DNA of 64,000 bases from Acytostelium subglobosum LB1. Its lineage: Eukaryota; Evosea; Eumycetozoa; Acytosteliales; Acytosteliaceae. Location: assembly GCF_000787575.1 (NCBI RefSeq), contig NW_012236530.1, forward strand, positions 1,246,734 through 1,310,733. The letters are read 5' to 3'. The first letter of the stretch is position 1; the number at the start of each line of letters is the position of its first letter. The notes under the pieces were generated by a model that saw only the letters and a program-made list of their open reading frames with translations, did no database searches and was not told the DNA's origin. Shown one piece after another: positions 23,281 through 35,354 of the stretch. The position numbers and the translations under genes were made by a program.

Positions 23281-24662
23281 GCAGTACTAATCAATCAACA
23301 ATCAATCATTATGTTTGTTTACCTATCTTGCTTGCTACTTCTTGCCAATGTAATAACAACACAACAGCATTGACAATAACAAAAAAATGCATTGTATGAA
23401 TGCCAGCCATTCAACAGATGTGTTGGGTATAAAGTGTAAGGTGTTGGGTCTGTGTCGATCCGACCTTTTATCATCATCCGCGGATGTTGTTGTTGCTGAT
23501 GAGAAACACTATCTCGGTCCTGGGTCAATACTGAACCAATCATGTCAGCATCAATCATCAATCACCTCCTGGGGGCAGACATGATGCTTGATGCTGACCA
23601 CTCTTTCAAGAAGATAATTATAAACTTGCAGCAGCGGCCCAGATAATCGTCAACTTCCGAGACAATCGTGTCCCAATTGCTAAATAGGCTACGCTACTTT
23701 GCAGCACCTGTTGTTTGTCACAACAACAGCGACGACAATTCAATCAAACTTTTATTTAAATATAAATTTATATATTTATTACATGTTGTTGATTGTGATT
23801 GTTGTGAATCCCGATGAGTTAGGTTGTTAGAGTTAGACCCGATGATGAGGTCCATTATTTTAAATTTAATCTAGAGAGCAAGATAGTGCGGAGAGCGGCA
23901 CGTTGTCAACACTGATCTTCATTCAGGTCGCTTAATACAATCACAATACATTGATTCGTTCAGGCCTCTGCCAAGTATCGGACGAATGACCTGATTACAT
24001 TACTGACTGACTGACAGGCCTCATTCATCTGGGTGCCACTAACAAACTACGTACATATGTGAAGACGACGACGACGACGACGATGAGGAGGAGAGTGAGG
24101 GCGAAGGAGTTGAAGACCAACAACACTTCTTCCCAAGTCTCTTTGTCACAATCCGACGAACACTTATTGCGTGTAAGTTTGTAAACTATTCATTACTCTT
24201 CTAGAGTATTGTATCTTTAATAAATATATAATATATAATATAATACATTATAATATCAACTATTAATTTATTGTTTACCATTGAATAAGGTATGTCCTCA
24301 ACTCCAAACTCATCTATCTCATTTCAATCCATTCATCTCATGTTTGTCGTCTGTGAGGGGAGGGCCAATCATCCATCCAATCAATCTGGTTAGTCCATCT
24401 AATGAAGATGGTGATGACACATATTGAATGGAGGAGCTCAATGTCTCATCTGGAGTCCAATTGTGACCATTATACAATCCAACACCTAGCTAGATGTCAT
24501 TCAATTCTTTAATATTTTATTAATTAATTATTTTATCATGTATTAGATCTTAAGATCTACAATTCCTCTTACATTAATACATTCTGATAGAGAGAACTTC
24601 AATTCAATCATTCTGATACTAATATACAAATATACTAATATTTTTATTATTATTCTTATAGA

Positions 24663-26189
24663 ATGATTGGAGATATTCATTCTTCAAACTCAAGATATAC
24701 CATGTTAATGTCCAATGATCAAGTTGTATCTGATTCATACTTCCAGAACAATATCCCAAAGGTAATGGGGTCACAACAACAAATGATAACACAGGTAATT
24801 ATAATATTAATCAATAATTTTAATTATTATTATATACTAATAATTTACAAACTATTTATAGAGGATTATAAAGTATCCAAACCATGGTACTTCATTTATA
24901 CATTATATACCTACACATCATCAGTCTCTCCCACCTCCTCAATCAGTACCATATGATCCATTTCAATCAATATCATTATCAACTACACCCATCAACAACA
25001 ACAACATTTACAACATCTTCNTTTTTTTGATGATAATGTAAGGAAGAGAAAGAATGAGAGAGTATGTTGTATATGTGAGAAGGACACCGATTTATTCATG
25101 TGTGACGGTCCTTGTCTAAGATCATTCCATCTCGCATGTTTGGGTATGGATCAATATCCACCATCTGATCTACGATGGGAGTGCAATGATTGTACCAACA
25201 AACATAGTATATGTTTCGCCTGCAAGCAACCTGGAAAGATTGGAAAGGGTCTGTCCAAGTGCAAGGTGCACCAATGTGGCAAGTTCTACCATGACTCCTG
25301 TGTGTTGGCCCTGGACCTTGTCAAACCGATCAATACCAAGTCTCCAAGATTCATCTGTCCATTACACTATTGTGCCACATGCAAGAAGTCTGGTGACAGC
25401 AAGCAATCAGTACATTGTTTCCGATGTCCCACTGCTTACCATGTGATGTGCATGCCAGACAATATTGAGTATCTGACCAAGGCCAAGGAGAATAGGAAGA
25501 CAGGTTTGATACTATGTCCCAAGCATATCAACGAGCCAGCTGCCGCTAAATCCAACGACAATCACAACCAATCACAACAAGTCAAAAGACAACGTACACA
25601 TCACAAGTCCAACTCAGCAGACACTCCCACGACATGTCATCACAATCATGGTCCAGGATCAAGTCCACCACCTACTACCACTCTTCACTTCCACAACTAT
25701 CGATCAACTTGGTCGGTGCCATCATCACCAATCCAACATCATCATCAACATCAACAATATCAACAACATTCATTCAGTTCACCAACTCCATCACCATCAT
25801 CATCACTGATGACCTTCAACAATTACAAATCATTCACCAAGCCAAAAACAACTTATGTGCCATCAATGTCTGCTTCCACCACGCCAAACATGCTCTCGCC
25901 TCGCTCCAGTCCAAGTGATGATCTCGAGGACTATGCCAACAGCCTTGCATCAATCAGTGAGGGATGCTCCAGATCTCCATCTCTGTCTGCTGCAAATGCC
26001 AACAACTTGGACAAAGACGACTGCCTTCGACCATTGATCAAACAGTTTGCCATGTTCGAGCCGATCAGACAGCAACTCCAACCTGTGACATCCAACTTCC
26101 AAGTGCCCTATACCTATCTGTCATCTCTGTCATCACCTCCACGAGGAGTCAACATGTTGCCATCGATGCCAAGTTGCAGTAACATGTGA
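24663..26189 (+). CDS. PHD-finger protein (tandem zinc fingers), frame slip at an N
   Basis: Exon 1 is 24663-24794; exon 2 starts at 24862 (phase 0). The main domain is a chain of Cys/His fingers: [17 protein letters not shown]...FH..C (PHD), then CFACKQPG...[12 protein letters not shown], then [25 protein letters not shown]. This resembles the PHD1-PHD2-PHD3 run of NSD-type histone methyltransferases. No SET domain follows; the rest (about 200 aa) is Gln/His/Ser/Pro-rich low complexity. A nuclear chromatin-reader role is inferred. One ambiguous base (25021), followed by seven Ts, sits exactly where the frame from exon 2 must change by one to enter the PHD frame. A miscounted homopolymer is the simplest cause. 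Confidence 0.75.
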
Positions 26190-26367
26190 ATAAACTTGTG
26201 TGTAATGTAGTGTAGCTCCAGTCTAGTCGAGGCGAGTCAAGTAGCATTGTTCGTTCGTTCGTTCGTTAATATATCCAACCCTCCACAATCTATTTGATCG
26301 GGGAGGAGTAGGACTTGTGAATGGTATTAATTGTATTATAATAGTGTATCGATATTTGTTGACTTGA

Positions 26368-27855
26368 CTACCAATGATCCCTGCTATGACACACCTTCTT
26401 TGATATTGGTTCGCTAAACAATTGATCGTCTGCCTTATATCCATACTTAATCTTTGTGTCTGGCAATATCGAATCACAAACAACCTTCAAAGAATCAAAC
26501 TAGAATGATTAATCAAGTTGGAAGGTTAGTCGTCAGTCATTCATCATGTGACGCCAAGTCAATGATTGATCAATGTTACCATTTGCTCGCTATATGTATC
26601 GGTGCCCTCCCACACTTTGGCGGGATGGTTGATGTGGACGATCCATGAACTAGGCAGGACGATGAACTCATAGCCTTGGACAGCCATGCCAAATGTATGT
26701 GAGTTCTTATCGAATCCATAACCCTTTAGTCGCTCGTCGAATGGTTCCACCTGCTTCGGCCTAAACACCAAGTATGGTTCATATATCCACTTGTACTTTG
26801 CTGTATAAGGCTGTGTCTCTGTATACCATCTACTATAATTTGAAGGTGCATGGCATTTAGAACAAACATTGACGTCTATTATATCATTCGTGTTTGATTG
26901 ATTGATTGATCGATTGTTAGTGAATGAGTGGCAGATGCATGCATGCCTTCCTTGACTTACTTGTTGGGAATATTTCATTCTCCAAGACCATTGATAACAA
27001 TGTGTCCTTGTCATCTGGCAACTCGAATCGTTCGAGGTCACTCGCGAATGATGGAACGACAAACGCCGTCAAATTAGTCTTTGGTACCTTGAATGTATGT
27101 TTACTATTGTGTCGGCGACAATCAATCGATTGGGAGTTAGCATGCATTCATGTCCTGTCCAGTCAAGGTCAGGTCGACCCTCTTGAACAACTTACATCAA
27201 GTTCTGATACAGGTAGATTGGTGGTACAAAGTCAGCATCCATCAACAGTACCCATTCAGTCTCTGCATGTTTGATCGATAGGTTTCTAAGTGTATTGATT
27301 GGGTATCTCGTCTGTTGAATAGAGTGTCAGTCAATCTGTCAGTCGTTGATCAACACGAGTTCAATGACTTGGGACACATACATTGTTCGCGTAGAGCAGA
27401 TGAATGTCTACAAATTGAGTTACAGCATAACTGCTACGAATGAGACTTATGATGTGATCAATGTCAGAGTCATCCTTTATGTACACTGCTGCTGATATAG
27501 GTGCACGCCACTTGTCAGCCATCCAAGACAATCGTTCCAATCTATCTATAGACACCTGTGTAACAATGCTAACTTCATATATCTCTCGCTTCATCATTTC
27601 ATTCATTCATTCATTCATTGTTAGTTAGATTGACCAGAGTTGACTCGCTGACTGACTGACTTTGTCTTATAATGTACCTACCTCTTGTCGTTCAAAGAAG
27701 AATGGTACTGTCCTGAATGTTGCATCTAGACCATACTTTGGTCTACTCTGTCTGACTGCCTCCTTGTATCTCATCACAGCATTGAACACAGTGTATGATA
27801 TCAATGAGAGCACCAGCAACATCACAATTATTATGCGTAGCTGGTTACTCCTCAT
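26368..27855 (-). CDS. GT49-family glycosyltransferase (LARGE/B4GAT1 type), 355 aa
   Basis: Six exons: 27855-27682, about 27588-27382, 27311-27196, 27103-26961, 26875-26580 and 26499-26368. Residues 7-28 form one membrane helix after a short basic start, giving a type II Golgi topology. The sequence contains PINTLRNLSIKHAETEWVLLMDADFVPP, with the metal-binding D-A-D, and later YEPYLVFRPKQVEPFDERLKGYGFDKNSH and VQGYEFIVLPSSWIVHINHP. These match the Glyco_transf_49 domain of B4GAT1 and the second domain of LARGE, which add glucuronic acid to surface glycans. The first 3' splice site has two in-frame choices (27588 or 27582). The donor substrate in this amoeba is unknown. Confidence 0.85.
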
Positions 27856-27861
27856 GATGTA

Positions 27862-27896
<35 letters not shown>

Positions 27897-28489
27897 GTAT
27901 AAGTATAAGTATAAGTAAGATATATAATAAATAATATATGTTAATAGAAACGAATGTGTAAGTGTCGTCGTCTTTAAGAAATATATTTCTTCCATTGGCC
28001 TTTTCAGAAATGGATGAAGAGAAGTTGGGACGCTTCAAGTCAACTTGCACTCCGCGACCTTTGGTTTTTGTCATTCGTACAACCCTACAACTTCCCTCAA
28101 CAACACACATTCACAAGTGTCGATCAGAACTAGATCAACTACCGATTGAATGATTGACTGACCTGTTTGAACATCTAACTAATTATACTAGTTATACTAA
28201 AGGTATATCTGCACCCAAACACAAAACACTTTGATCATTGATATACCTTGACATTGTTCTACACTTTGCCTTTGACCAATGATTACCTCTTTTCTTCAAC
28301 TTCTGTGTAATTTCCAGCATATTCAAATCAGAAAATTCACACTTTGATAAATGATCATGTTACCAGATGATGGTCTACGTGCCGACTCCAATTAATCCAC
28401 CAAGCAGTAAATCAATCAATCCATCAATCAATTATACCAATAACCAAAAATCCAAATAATAATTAATCATTCAACATTCATATACATCA
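27856..28489. other. Divergent intergenic region, GT49 / PARP genes
   Basis: This 634-nt stretch has an (AT)n tract at about 27865-27893, adjoining the GT49 start, and a perfect 16-bp palindrome AAGAAATATATTTCTT at 27976-27991. No gene is seen. Confidence 0.6.
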
Positions 28490-30613
28490 ATGGACCAATC
28501 ATCATTTTTAACAGACAAAACGTTCACTATTGTAGGCAGGACATCTATTGCCAACTATCAACTTAGTGACTTGATCAAACAGTATGGTGGAAACATATCA
28601 TACACAATCAATCCAAAGATAAATTATGTCTTGACATGTTCACTGGAATCCATTCCATCGACCAAGCTGAAACAGATCCAACAACATTCATTACCAATAT
28701 CCAATGATTCTCTAATATTGGATTGTCATCGAAATAATGGTCGACCCATTAATGATATCTCATCATACATGTTCAATCAAGGTGGTGCTGGTAGTGTTGG
28801 AAAGCAAGATGTTGTGATCAAATCATCGTCTTTGTCATTGTCCACATCAAGTGATCAAGTCAACTTGGAACTTAGGATTATACCAAATATCTATCATATT
28901 CCAGGTATCAACATCTATAACCTCAAGGACAAACAACCATCATACTCCTCGAACCATGATATCAAGTTGTCTCACTTGTTACAGGTATAATCACATATCG
29001 AAATCCTGGAAACTGGAATTGAATACTAATCACTCAATCATCAATCAAACAATATAGAACACTGAGTTATCTTACAACATCAATAAGTTCTTCTATATTG
29101 AGTTGCACCTGGATGGAAATCAATCAAAGAAGTATCGTATTTATACTCAATTTGGTGTATGTATCTAGTTTCTTGTTTGATTGAGTTGAATGTATTGATT
29201 GAATACTAATATGTTTTGAACTGGAATCATTCAATAATCAATCATTAGAGGACCGATAAGATTAGTCTGTCCCAATCAGCCGTACAATTCAGATACTTTG
29301 AAGAGTTGTCCGAAGCCATGGTATATATTATTTCCATTCAATCAATCACTCACTGGAATTACTCTTATCACTCTCTAACATATTTATTAATCAATCATTA
29401 TTAGGAAGTATATTCATCAATATATAATACCAAGACTTCTGAGGAGAATGGATATAAGGAGGTGGATATTATTTTGTCCAACTCTATTGGTTCACCAAGG
29501 AAGTTGGAGTTGTGTAAACGTGTTAATCAAGTCACAAGTCATATGGATGAGGATGTTGAAAGGAATACTCAACGAACATATGTCTCGAAAGAGGTCGCTC
29601 AACTGGTTGGCAGACTGTTCAACTTCACTACACGATCACTCAAGAGTAGTCTAAGTACTGTGAACATCACTGAGAATGGTCTGGAGACACCCTTGGGTGT
29701 ATTGTCATCACGCCAACTCGAAGAATCAATGTCAACCCTCAAGTCAATTGGTCAGAGGATAGTCACGTTGAGTACTCAGATCAATAATCAATCTGTGTCT
29801 ACCACGGACAAAACATTGTTGGACCTTTGCTCGGCTTATTACTCAAAGGTCCCCACAAGCATTGGTGTCAAGGCCAAGGACAAGGCAAATGCAGTGATCT
29901 CATCACTCAACTCATACATGGAGCAAGAGGAGTTGCATCAACTCATGCTTGATCTATCACAGGTCAGTGAGAAGAACAGTGGCCAATTGGTGTCCAGCTC
30001 GTTGGACGACATGAGGTATCAGGCACTGCACTGCCACATCGTCTACCTGCAGCCCTACACACCCGAATACAACATCGTAGAGAGATTGATCCACAACAAC
30101 TCATACAATCAAGACAATGTTCACATCAGGAATGTGTACAGGCTAATCAAGGAGGACGAAGAGAATGCATTCAACGAGACCATTGGCAATGAGCAGTTGA
30201 TGTTCCATGGAACAAAGTGTCACAGTCTGTTGGGTGTGCTTAGACGTGGACTGCAACTGCCAGACACGGTGGTCAAGAGGAACTGGGCATTCAGGACTGA
30301 TCAAGGCTTCATGGGCGCAGGCCTATACTTTGCCAAGCATATCGAGGGTTCGCTCTGGTACACCAGCGCATCATCAGAGGACAGTCGGTTTGTGATCATT
30401 GCTCGTGTGGCACTGGGCAATGAACATTCACTTCATTCCAAAGACATCAACATGACTCAGCCCCCTCAAGGCTTCAACAGTTGTCACGGTGTCCAGACGA
30501 CCTCTTCCAAGCCCACTCCATTCAAGCACGACGAGTATGTCGTCTACGATCGAACCCAACTCAAGATCAGCTACGTCGTCGAGTTCAACTTATCCAAAGC
30601 ATACAGACTCTAA
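28490..30613 (+). CDS. Poly(ADP-ribose) polymerase: BRCT-WGR-PRD-ART, 624 aa
   Basis: PARPs transfer ADP-ribose from NAD+ onto proteins at DNA breaks. Four exons (28490-28984, 29058-29156, 29249-29320, 29405-30613) join in phase 0. Residues 6-100 resemble a BRCT domain (FTIVGRTSIANYQLSDLIKQYGG). A WGR-like domain spans about residues 125-260 (FFYIELHLDGNQSKKYRIYTQFG). The helical regulatory domain spans about 270-400. The catalytic domain shows the H-Y-E triad: His in LMFHGTKCHSLLGVLRRGLQ, Tyr in GFMGAGLYFAKH and Glu in HDEYVVYDRTQL. Retaining Glu predicts true polymer formation. No zinc fingers precede the BRCT, so it is shorter than PARP1 and nearer to some dictyostelid ADPRT paralogues. 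Confidence 0.93.
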
Positions 30614-30650
30614 TCAATCAATCAANTCGATCATCAATACAATCATTACT

Positions 30651-33406
30651 TTACTCTTGCAACACCTTCTTGATACCTTCGCCAAGATCCTTGAGGAATT
30701 CGTTGAATGATTGACCTTGCCAGTTGTCCTCCTCGATCAGGTAGTCAGAGAACTGACGGCCTCCCTCCGACGAAAGGTGGCCACGCGTGTAGATGATCTC
30801 TGGGACGACCAGACGGTCCTGTTTGCTATTGGCAATGGTCTGGCGTATCAGACTGTCAGCGGGCGGTGGGAATGGATGCTGGCTGCTCACCTGGGGACTG
30901 TAGTATACAATCATCTTGTCGTAGGCGTCCATCAGGTAGATGTGCGACACGCTCACGCTGATGCTGTTCTCGGATAGCGGCAGGTACTTGTAGGCGAGGT
31001 TGTTGGGTGCGCCATAAGTGTTGAGCGTGGGGTAGATTGCGCGGTGCAGCAGACGCGGCTCAAGCGATTGGTATAGACACTGGCAGAACACCCAGTCATC
31101 CGAGCCGCGATTGATGGCCGCGATCTCATTGGTCTTGTTCAGCTGCTGCAACAGAGGACTCTTGAGCAAGGCAAAGACGTAGCGAGGCAGTGGACGCAGG
31201 TGCTGGACCTGACTAAACATGATGTCCAGCGTCTTTTGTACCGAGGACAGGATGACGACATGCTCGTTGTACTGTGTGATGATATTGGCGATCCATTCAT
31301 AGAGCAACACTCTTGCCTCGCCAATGCCCTTCTCCAACGACTCCTTGATGACCTTGTGAGTGAGCAGCGAGATGGTTGTTTCCAGATCAATAGAGTTGAA
31401 CATTTCAACTGGATTCAGTGCCACAGGTATCTGAAAGTTGTAAATATGTAGTCGTCTCTGTATCGTTCTAATGTTTGATTGTGTTCCATGTTCAGTGTCT
31501 TCATTAACTTGTTGTTCATCATTGTTGTTTGATGATTCTACTGGTGGAAGGAATGAATATGAGAATGCAACTTGAATGAATGGTACCTTGTCACTGCGTG
31601 AATGAATTAATGAATGTTAGATCATCATGTGTGTCCAGGGTGTTTCAGGACTGGACTTACCCTTCAAAGGCTGATGGGTCAGTGAACTTGAAGTCGAACG
31701 CAATCGATGTGAATGGTGAGCAAGACTCAATGTGGTACAGGTTGTCATAGTTCTTGCTGGCGATGACATTGCCAAAGCAGTTGTCCACGCTAAAGTTCTG
31801 ACTGGTCCTCACTCGCATCAGACCATGGAATCCCCATCCATTAGAGATGAGTTTGTAACTTGATTATCGTCATTGTTAGTCCAGGATCACTCATTTAATC
31901 AATCAATGGATCAGACATACATATCTTGTGGAAGTGGACACTTTGGAGAGAGGTTGGTGTATCGATAGAGGTTGCCTCCAGTTGATGTCGACAGGAACTT
32001 GATGGTGTCAAAGCCGTAGAAGTTGTTCCCAATGCAGTACATGTCAAAGTGTACACCGACCTGTGTAGCTCTTTCTGCCTGTCTCTGGAAGAAGTTGTTT
32101 GATGGCAATAAGAATGATGCCTTGAGCTGCTCATCATACAATGCTTCCACCGACGTGAAGTCATTCTCAACAACGCCATCTCCATAACTTGGGCAACCAT
32201 TGAGGAATACTCCAACCTTGACTATTAGGGATGAGTGAGTGATTGAGTTAGTGAGGAGAAGGAGAGTATGAGCATGGATGAGCGTCATTACCATTGAAGG
32301 TGATGTTGTCGAATGAGAGGTAGTCCAGGAGTCTTGAGACGAGTGGACCCAATGTCCTGACATTGCCGCCCTTCTTTGTAGTCGAGTTTGATGCGGCAGC
32401 AGCTGCGACATTGACACCATCAGTGAGTATGTTGATGGCATTAAGTATGTTTGTCTCACATTCTGCTTTCTGATTGAGTTAAGTGTTAGCTAACATCATC
32501 CAATCAATCATTCAATCGATAAATCATACATTGACGAGGAATGAGGTCAAGGGTAGGATGTCATCAAAGCTTATCTCTTGAGCCAGTGCAGAGTCGCCTC
32601 CAACTACATCGATGTACTTGAGCATTGGTACACTGTCGTTTAGGTTGAACAGTCCGATCCTGTGTGAATAGATCGCCATGCCAAAAAGACAGTTGTCTGG
32701 CAGTGCATGTACCAATGCTTCGAGGCCATTCCTGATTGTCTCCATCTGCTCCGGGTTTCCCGACTGATCAATCACAGCAACATATATTGGGTTGTTCTTA
32801 TAGTGATTGTACTCCTCTGACATCAGGTCACCGCCCGAAGCAGCAGTGGCAGCATTGATGTTGTTGACTGAATGTTGTTGGTCGTCATTCACATGAAGCA
32901 CAATGTTATTATTCATCAACTCCTCACGAAGACCATATGCCATTATAGGTGATGATGATGATGATCCATTGTTATAACCATGCTGTGATCCTCCTGGACT
33001 TGATGTTGTTGTTGTTGTTTGTCTCTTATTTACACGATCACATATATTACATCTCCAATTGCCTTCGTAATCATACTTGACGTATGAGTTGATGTATGCA
33101 AAGCACTTCTGACATCTATCCACAATCGCACTATTAGCATGACACTGTATATTATTCCTGAATGGTTGAATTACACATCCCTATCATTCAATCATTCCTT
33201 CAAGTCAGTCATGTTGTCGTTCATTCGTTCATTCAATCAATCAATCAATCAACTACCTACCCATATTGCACCGCTTGCGTCCTTAACTGATGCTGTTGAT
33301 GATGAATGAATGAGTGAATGTATGAGTGAGTAGGAGGCCTTATTACAAGTTGATGAAGGGACATACGATTGACAGGGAACTTCTGACATGATAGTTTGAC
33401 ATTCAT
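30651..33406 (-). CDS. Sec23/Sec24-family COPII-type coat protein, 768 aa
   Basis: Seven exons: 33406-33367, 33292-33261, 33144-32530, 32469-32292, 32221-31921, 31858-31661 and 31593-30651. The zinc finger CQKCFAYINSYVKYDYEGNWRCNIC is the Sec24-type finger. It is followed by a von Willebrand-like trunk (NPIYVAVIDQSGNPEQMETIRNGLEALVHALPDNCLFG), a beta-sandwich, a helical region and a C-terminal gelsolin-like fold. Sec24 selects cargo and Sec23 is the Sar1 GAP in vesicles leaving the ER. This protein starts only 34 residues before the finger. It lacks the long Pro-rich N-terminus of Sec24 and also lacks an obvious Sec23 N-terminal strand, so it is probably a divergent paralogue. The spacer between finger and trunk carries Thr/Ser/Asn-rich sequence. 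Confidence 0.82.
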
Positions 33407-33533
33407 TGTATGTCTATGTATATATATTACATGTATTTCAACTTGTTAAATGAATGATTGATGAATGAATGAAGTCAAAATAAAGTCAATGATGGGTGAT
33501 GTTCACACACTTTATCAACCAATCAACCAAAGG

Positions 33534-35264
33534 TTATGGTAACGTTATTATTAGGACATTTGTCGATGGACATGATCCAGATACAACGATAAGTTGTGTT
33601 TGGTCAATGCGTCGCATGAAGTATGGATACTTGTTTCCAGCGAAAGAGATCTTGACTCGGAATGTTTGAATGTTGGGTGCAACCAGCAAGCACCTTTCCC
33701 AATGGAACAGAGATACACTCAATCGTTTGGTTTGGATGGCCCAACCTTCAGGAGATGCCACGGAAGCTGCAATTGTGTTAAACGGATACATATCATTCGG
33801 TACGTTGAGACACATGCCTGGCCACTCTGGTACGACCGCCACAGCCTGAGGATCGGGTACGTCTGGCTCGGTGGTCGTACAAGTGAGATGTCTCAGTTTG
33901 GATGGGAGGCGCAGTTGCGGATTTTGATGCAGCCAGTCGACTTCTGGATTGAGCAGTTGCAGGTTGGTGATGGAGTCTGGAAGCATGTCATTGGTGAGCG
34001 GGTGGATGTGTCGCCGGCCCAGGATCAACGATGTGAGTGATGGGGGCAGTGCGCCCGGGATCTTCTCACTGTTGAGGTCGAGCGTCAGACTGCGCAGGGT
34101 TGTGAGTGATGCCAACGAACCAGGTGTTACCACGCCAACGAGGTCATCCGCACACCATATCCTTAGTGAGGTGAGCGATGATGGTAGGAGACTGGATGTA
34201 ATGGTACCAATGATGGCTCTGCGAATGTTTAGTGAGAGCGACTTGAGTGTTTGGGGAAGATCACCTTGTTGAAGCGGCGTGAATTGATGGCGCGCCCTCA
34301 GGTATGTTAGCGAGGTGGCGTTGGCCATCGCGCTGGCGACTGGCACTTCGAAGCAGACCAGACTGGTGAGTGATGGTGGCAGGGGAGGCATGTTTGGGTG
34401 CGGGCGATAGAAGCTGAGGCTTGTCAATGTGCTCGGCCATGACTTGAAACTATCCAATGAATGGGATGCACCGCCCTCCAACACAAGCGTCTCCAAACCA
34501 TCTGGGATGTTCAATGATTGTGAATTATTAAAGGACATCTTCAACGACTTTAGCAAGGGTATATAGGGCAGCGTCTCTTCGTACCAGTTGCTCAACTGGA
34601 GGTCGGTGAGCGCGTGGGGCAGCGTCACGCTCGCAATCTTACTAACAAATCCAAATCCAAAAGTTAGCGATGTCAGTGACTCCGGTAGCACGCCTGGCTC
34701 CACTACTTGGCCAAACATTGAGCTGAGACGCAGCTTGGTCAGTGACGCAGGCAGCGAGCCAGGAAGAAGTCGTTTGTTGAACATTGATCCATTGCGTGGG
34801 TGATCATATTTGAATGATAACAAGGTGATTGAGTCTGGTAGCGAGCCAGGTGTGATCGTTTGATTAAAGTTCGCGCCGATTGTAAGTGCGAGTAGTGATG
34901 GCGGCAGCTCACCTTTGTTGATCGGTTGATTAAAGTCGTCATGAAACTGAAGTGATGTGATTGATGATGGCAACTCGAGTTGTTTGAATGGTTTGTTGCC
35001 CATCCATATCATGCAGGGCAGGTCATGGTCATCATCAACCTCATCATCACCACATTCATCATCGTTGAGTATATGTTGATGTTGATGGTGACCTTGTGTC
35101 GACATATGTGTGATCATCTTGTTGGCAACAGATCTTAACAACTTGGATGTGAGTGCCAGACACCAGAAGTCCATCATTCTTGCTGAGCGCCAAGCATCCT
35201 CATCACGTGAATGTAATATCTGATTGAATATCGATTGAATGACTATTCCTGGTAATAACTCCAT
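33534..35264 (-). CDS. FNIP-repeat / F-box-like protein, tandem copy A, 576 aa
   Basis: This is a single exon. The N-terminus MELLPGIVIQSIFNQILHSRDED...MDFWCLALTSKLLRSVANKMI is F-box-like, followed by an acidic His/Asp linker. FNIP units (LPPSLLALTIGANFNQTITPGSLPDSIT and so on) run from residue 90 to about 440. A 90-residue C-terminal domain ends in NIQTFRVKISFAGNKYPYFMRRIDQ, which all FNIP copies in this block share. The next copy (35355-37157) is roughly 70% similar by eye and only 90 nt away, so this is a recent tandem duplication. Role as a ubiquitin-ligase receptor is inference from the F-box-like start. Confidence 0.88.
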   Translation of the reverse strand: MELLPGIVIQSIFNQILHSRDEDAWRSARMMDFWCLALTSKLLRSVANKMITHMSTQGHHQHQHILNDDECGDDEVDDDHDLPCMIWMGNKPFKQLELPSSITSLQFHDDFNQPINKGELPPSLLALTIGANFNQTITPGSLPDSITLLSFKYDHPRNGSMFNKRLLPGSLPASLTKLRLSSMFGQVVEPGVLPESLTSLTFGFGFVSKIASVTLPHALTDLQLSNWYEETLPYIPLLKSLKMSFNNSQSLNIPDGLETLVLEGGASHSLDSFKSWPSTLTSLSFYRPHPNMPPLPPSLTSLVCFEVPVASAMANATSLTYLRARHQFTPLQQGDLPQTLKSLSLNIRRAIIGTITSSLLPSSLTSLRIWCADDLVGVVTPGSLASLTTLRSLTLDLNSEKIPGALPPSLTSLILGRRHIHPLTNDMLPDSITNLQLLNPEVDWLHQNPQLRLPSKLRHLTCTTTEPDVPDPQAVAVVPEWPGMCLNVPNDMYPFNTIAASVASPEGWAIQTKRLSVSLFHWERCLLVAPNIQTFRVKISFAGNKYPYFMRRIDQTQLIVVSGSCPSTNVLIITLP

Positions 35265-35354
35265 GTTATTTATCTATTATCTCTGTGATGTAAAGCACAA
35301 CATTTGAAAAAGATCACTTTGGAACTATGCCCCTGTGTGTCTAAAGATCATCAA

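Larger units (their letters stand above)
22474..24662. other. 2.2-kb region without a recognised gene, between divergent genes
   Basis: Several short frames exist but none has family features or supportable splicing. Two hairpin-forming palindromes lie at 23137-23159 and 23260-23280. A (GAC)n tract occurs at about 24064-24083, with GATT/TAAT repeats near both ends. Long promoters for both flanking genes or an unrecognised non-coding transcript are possible. Confidence 0.5.
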
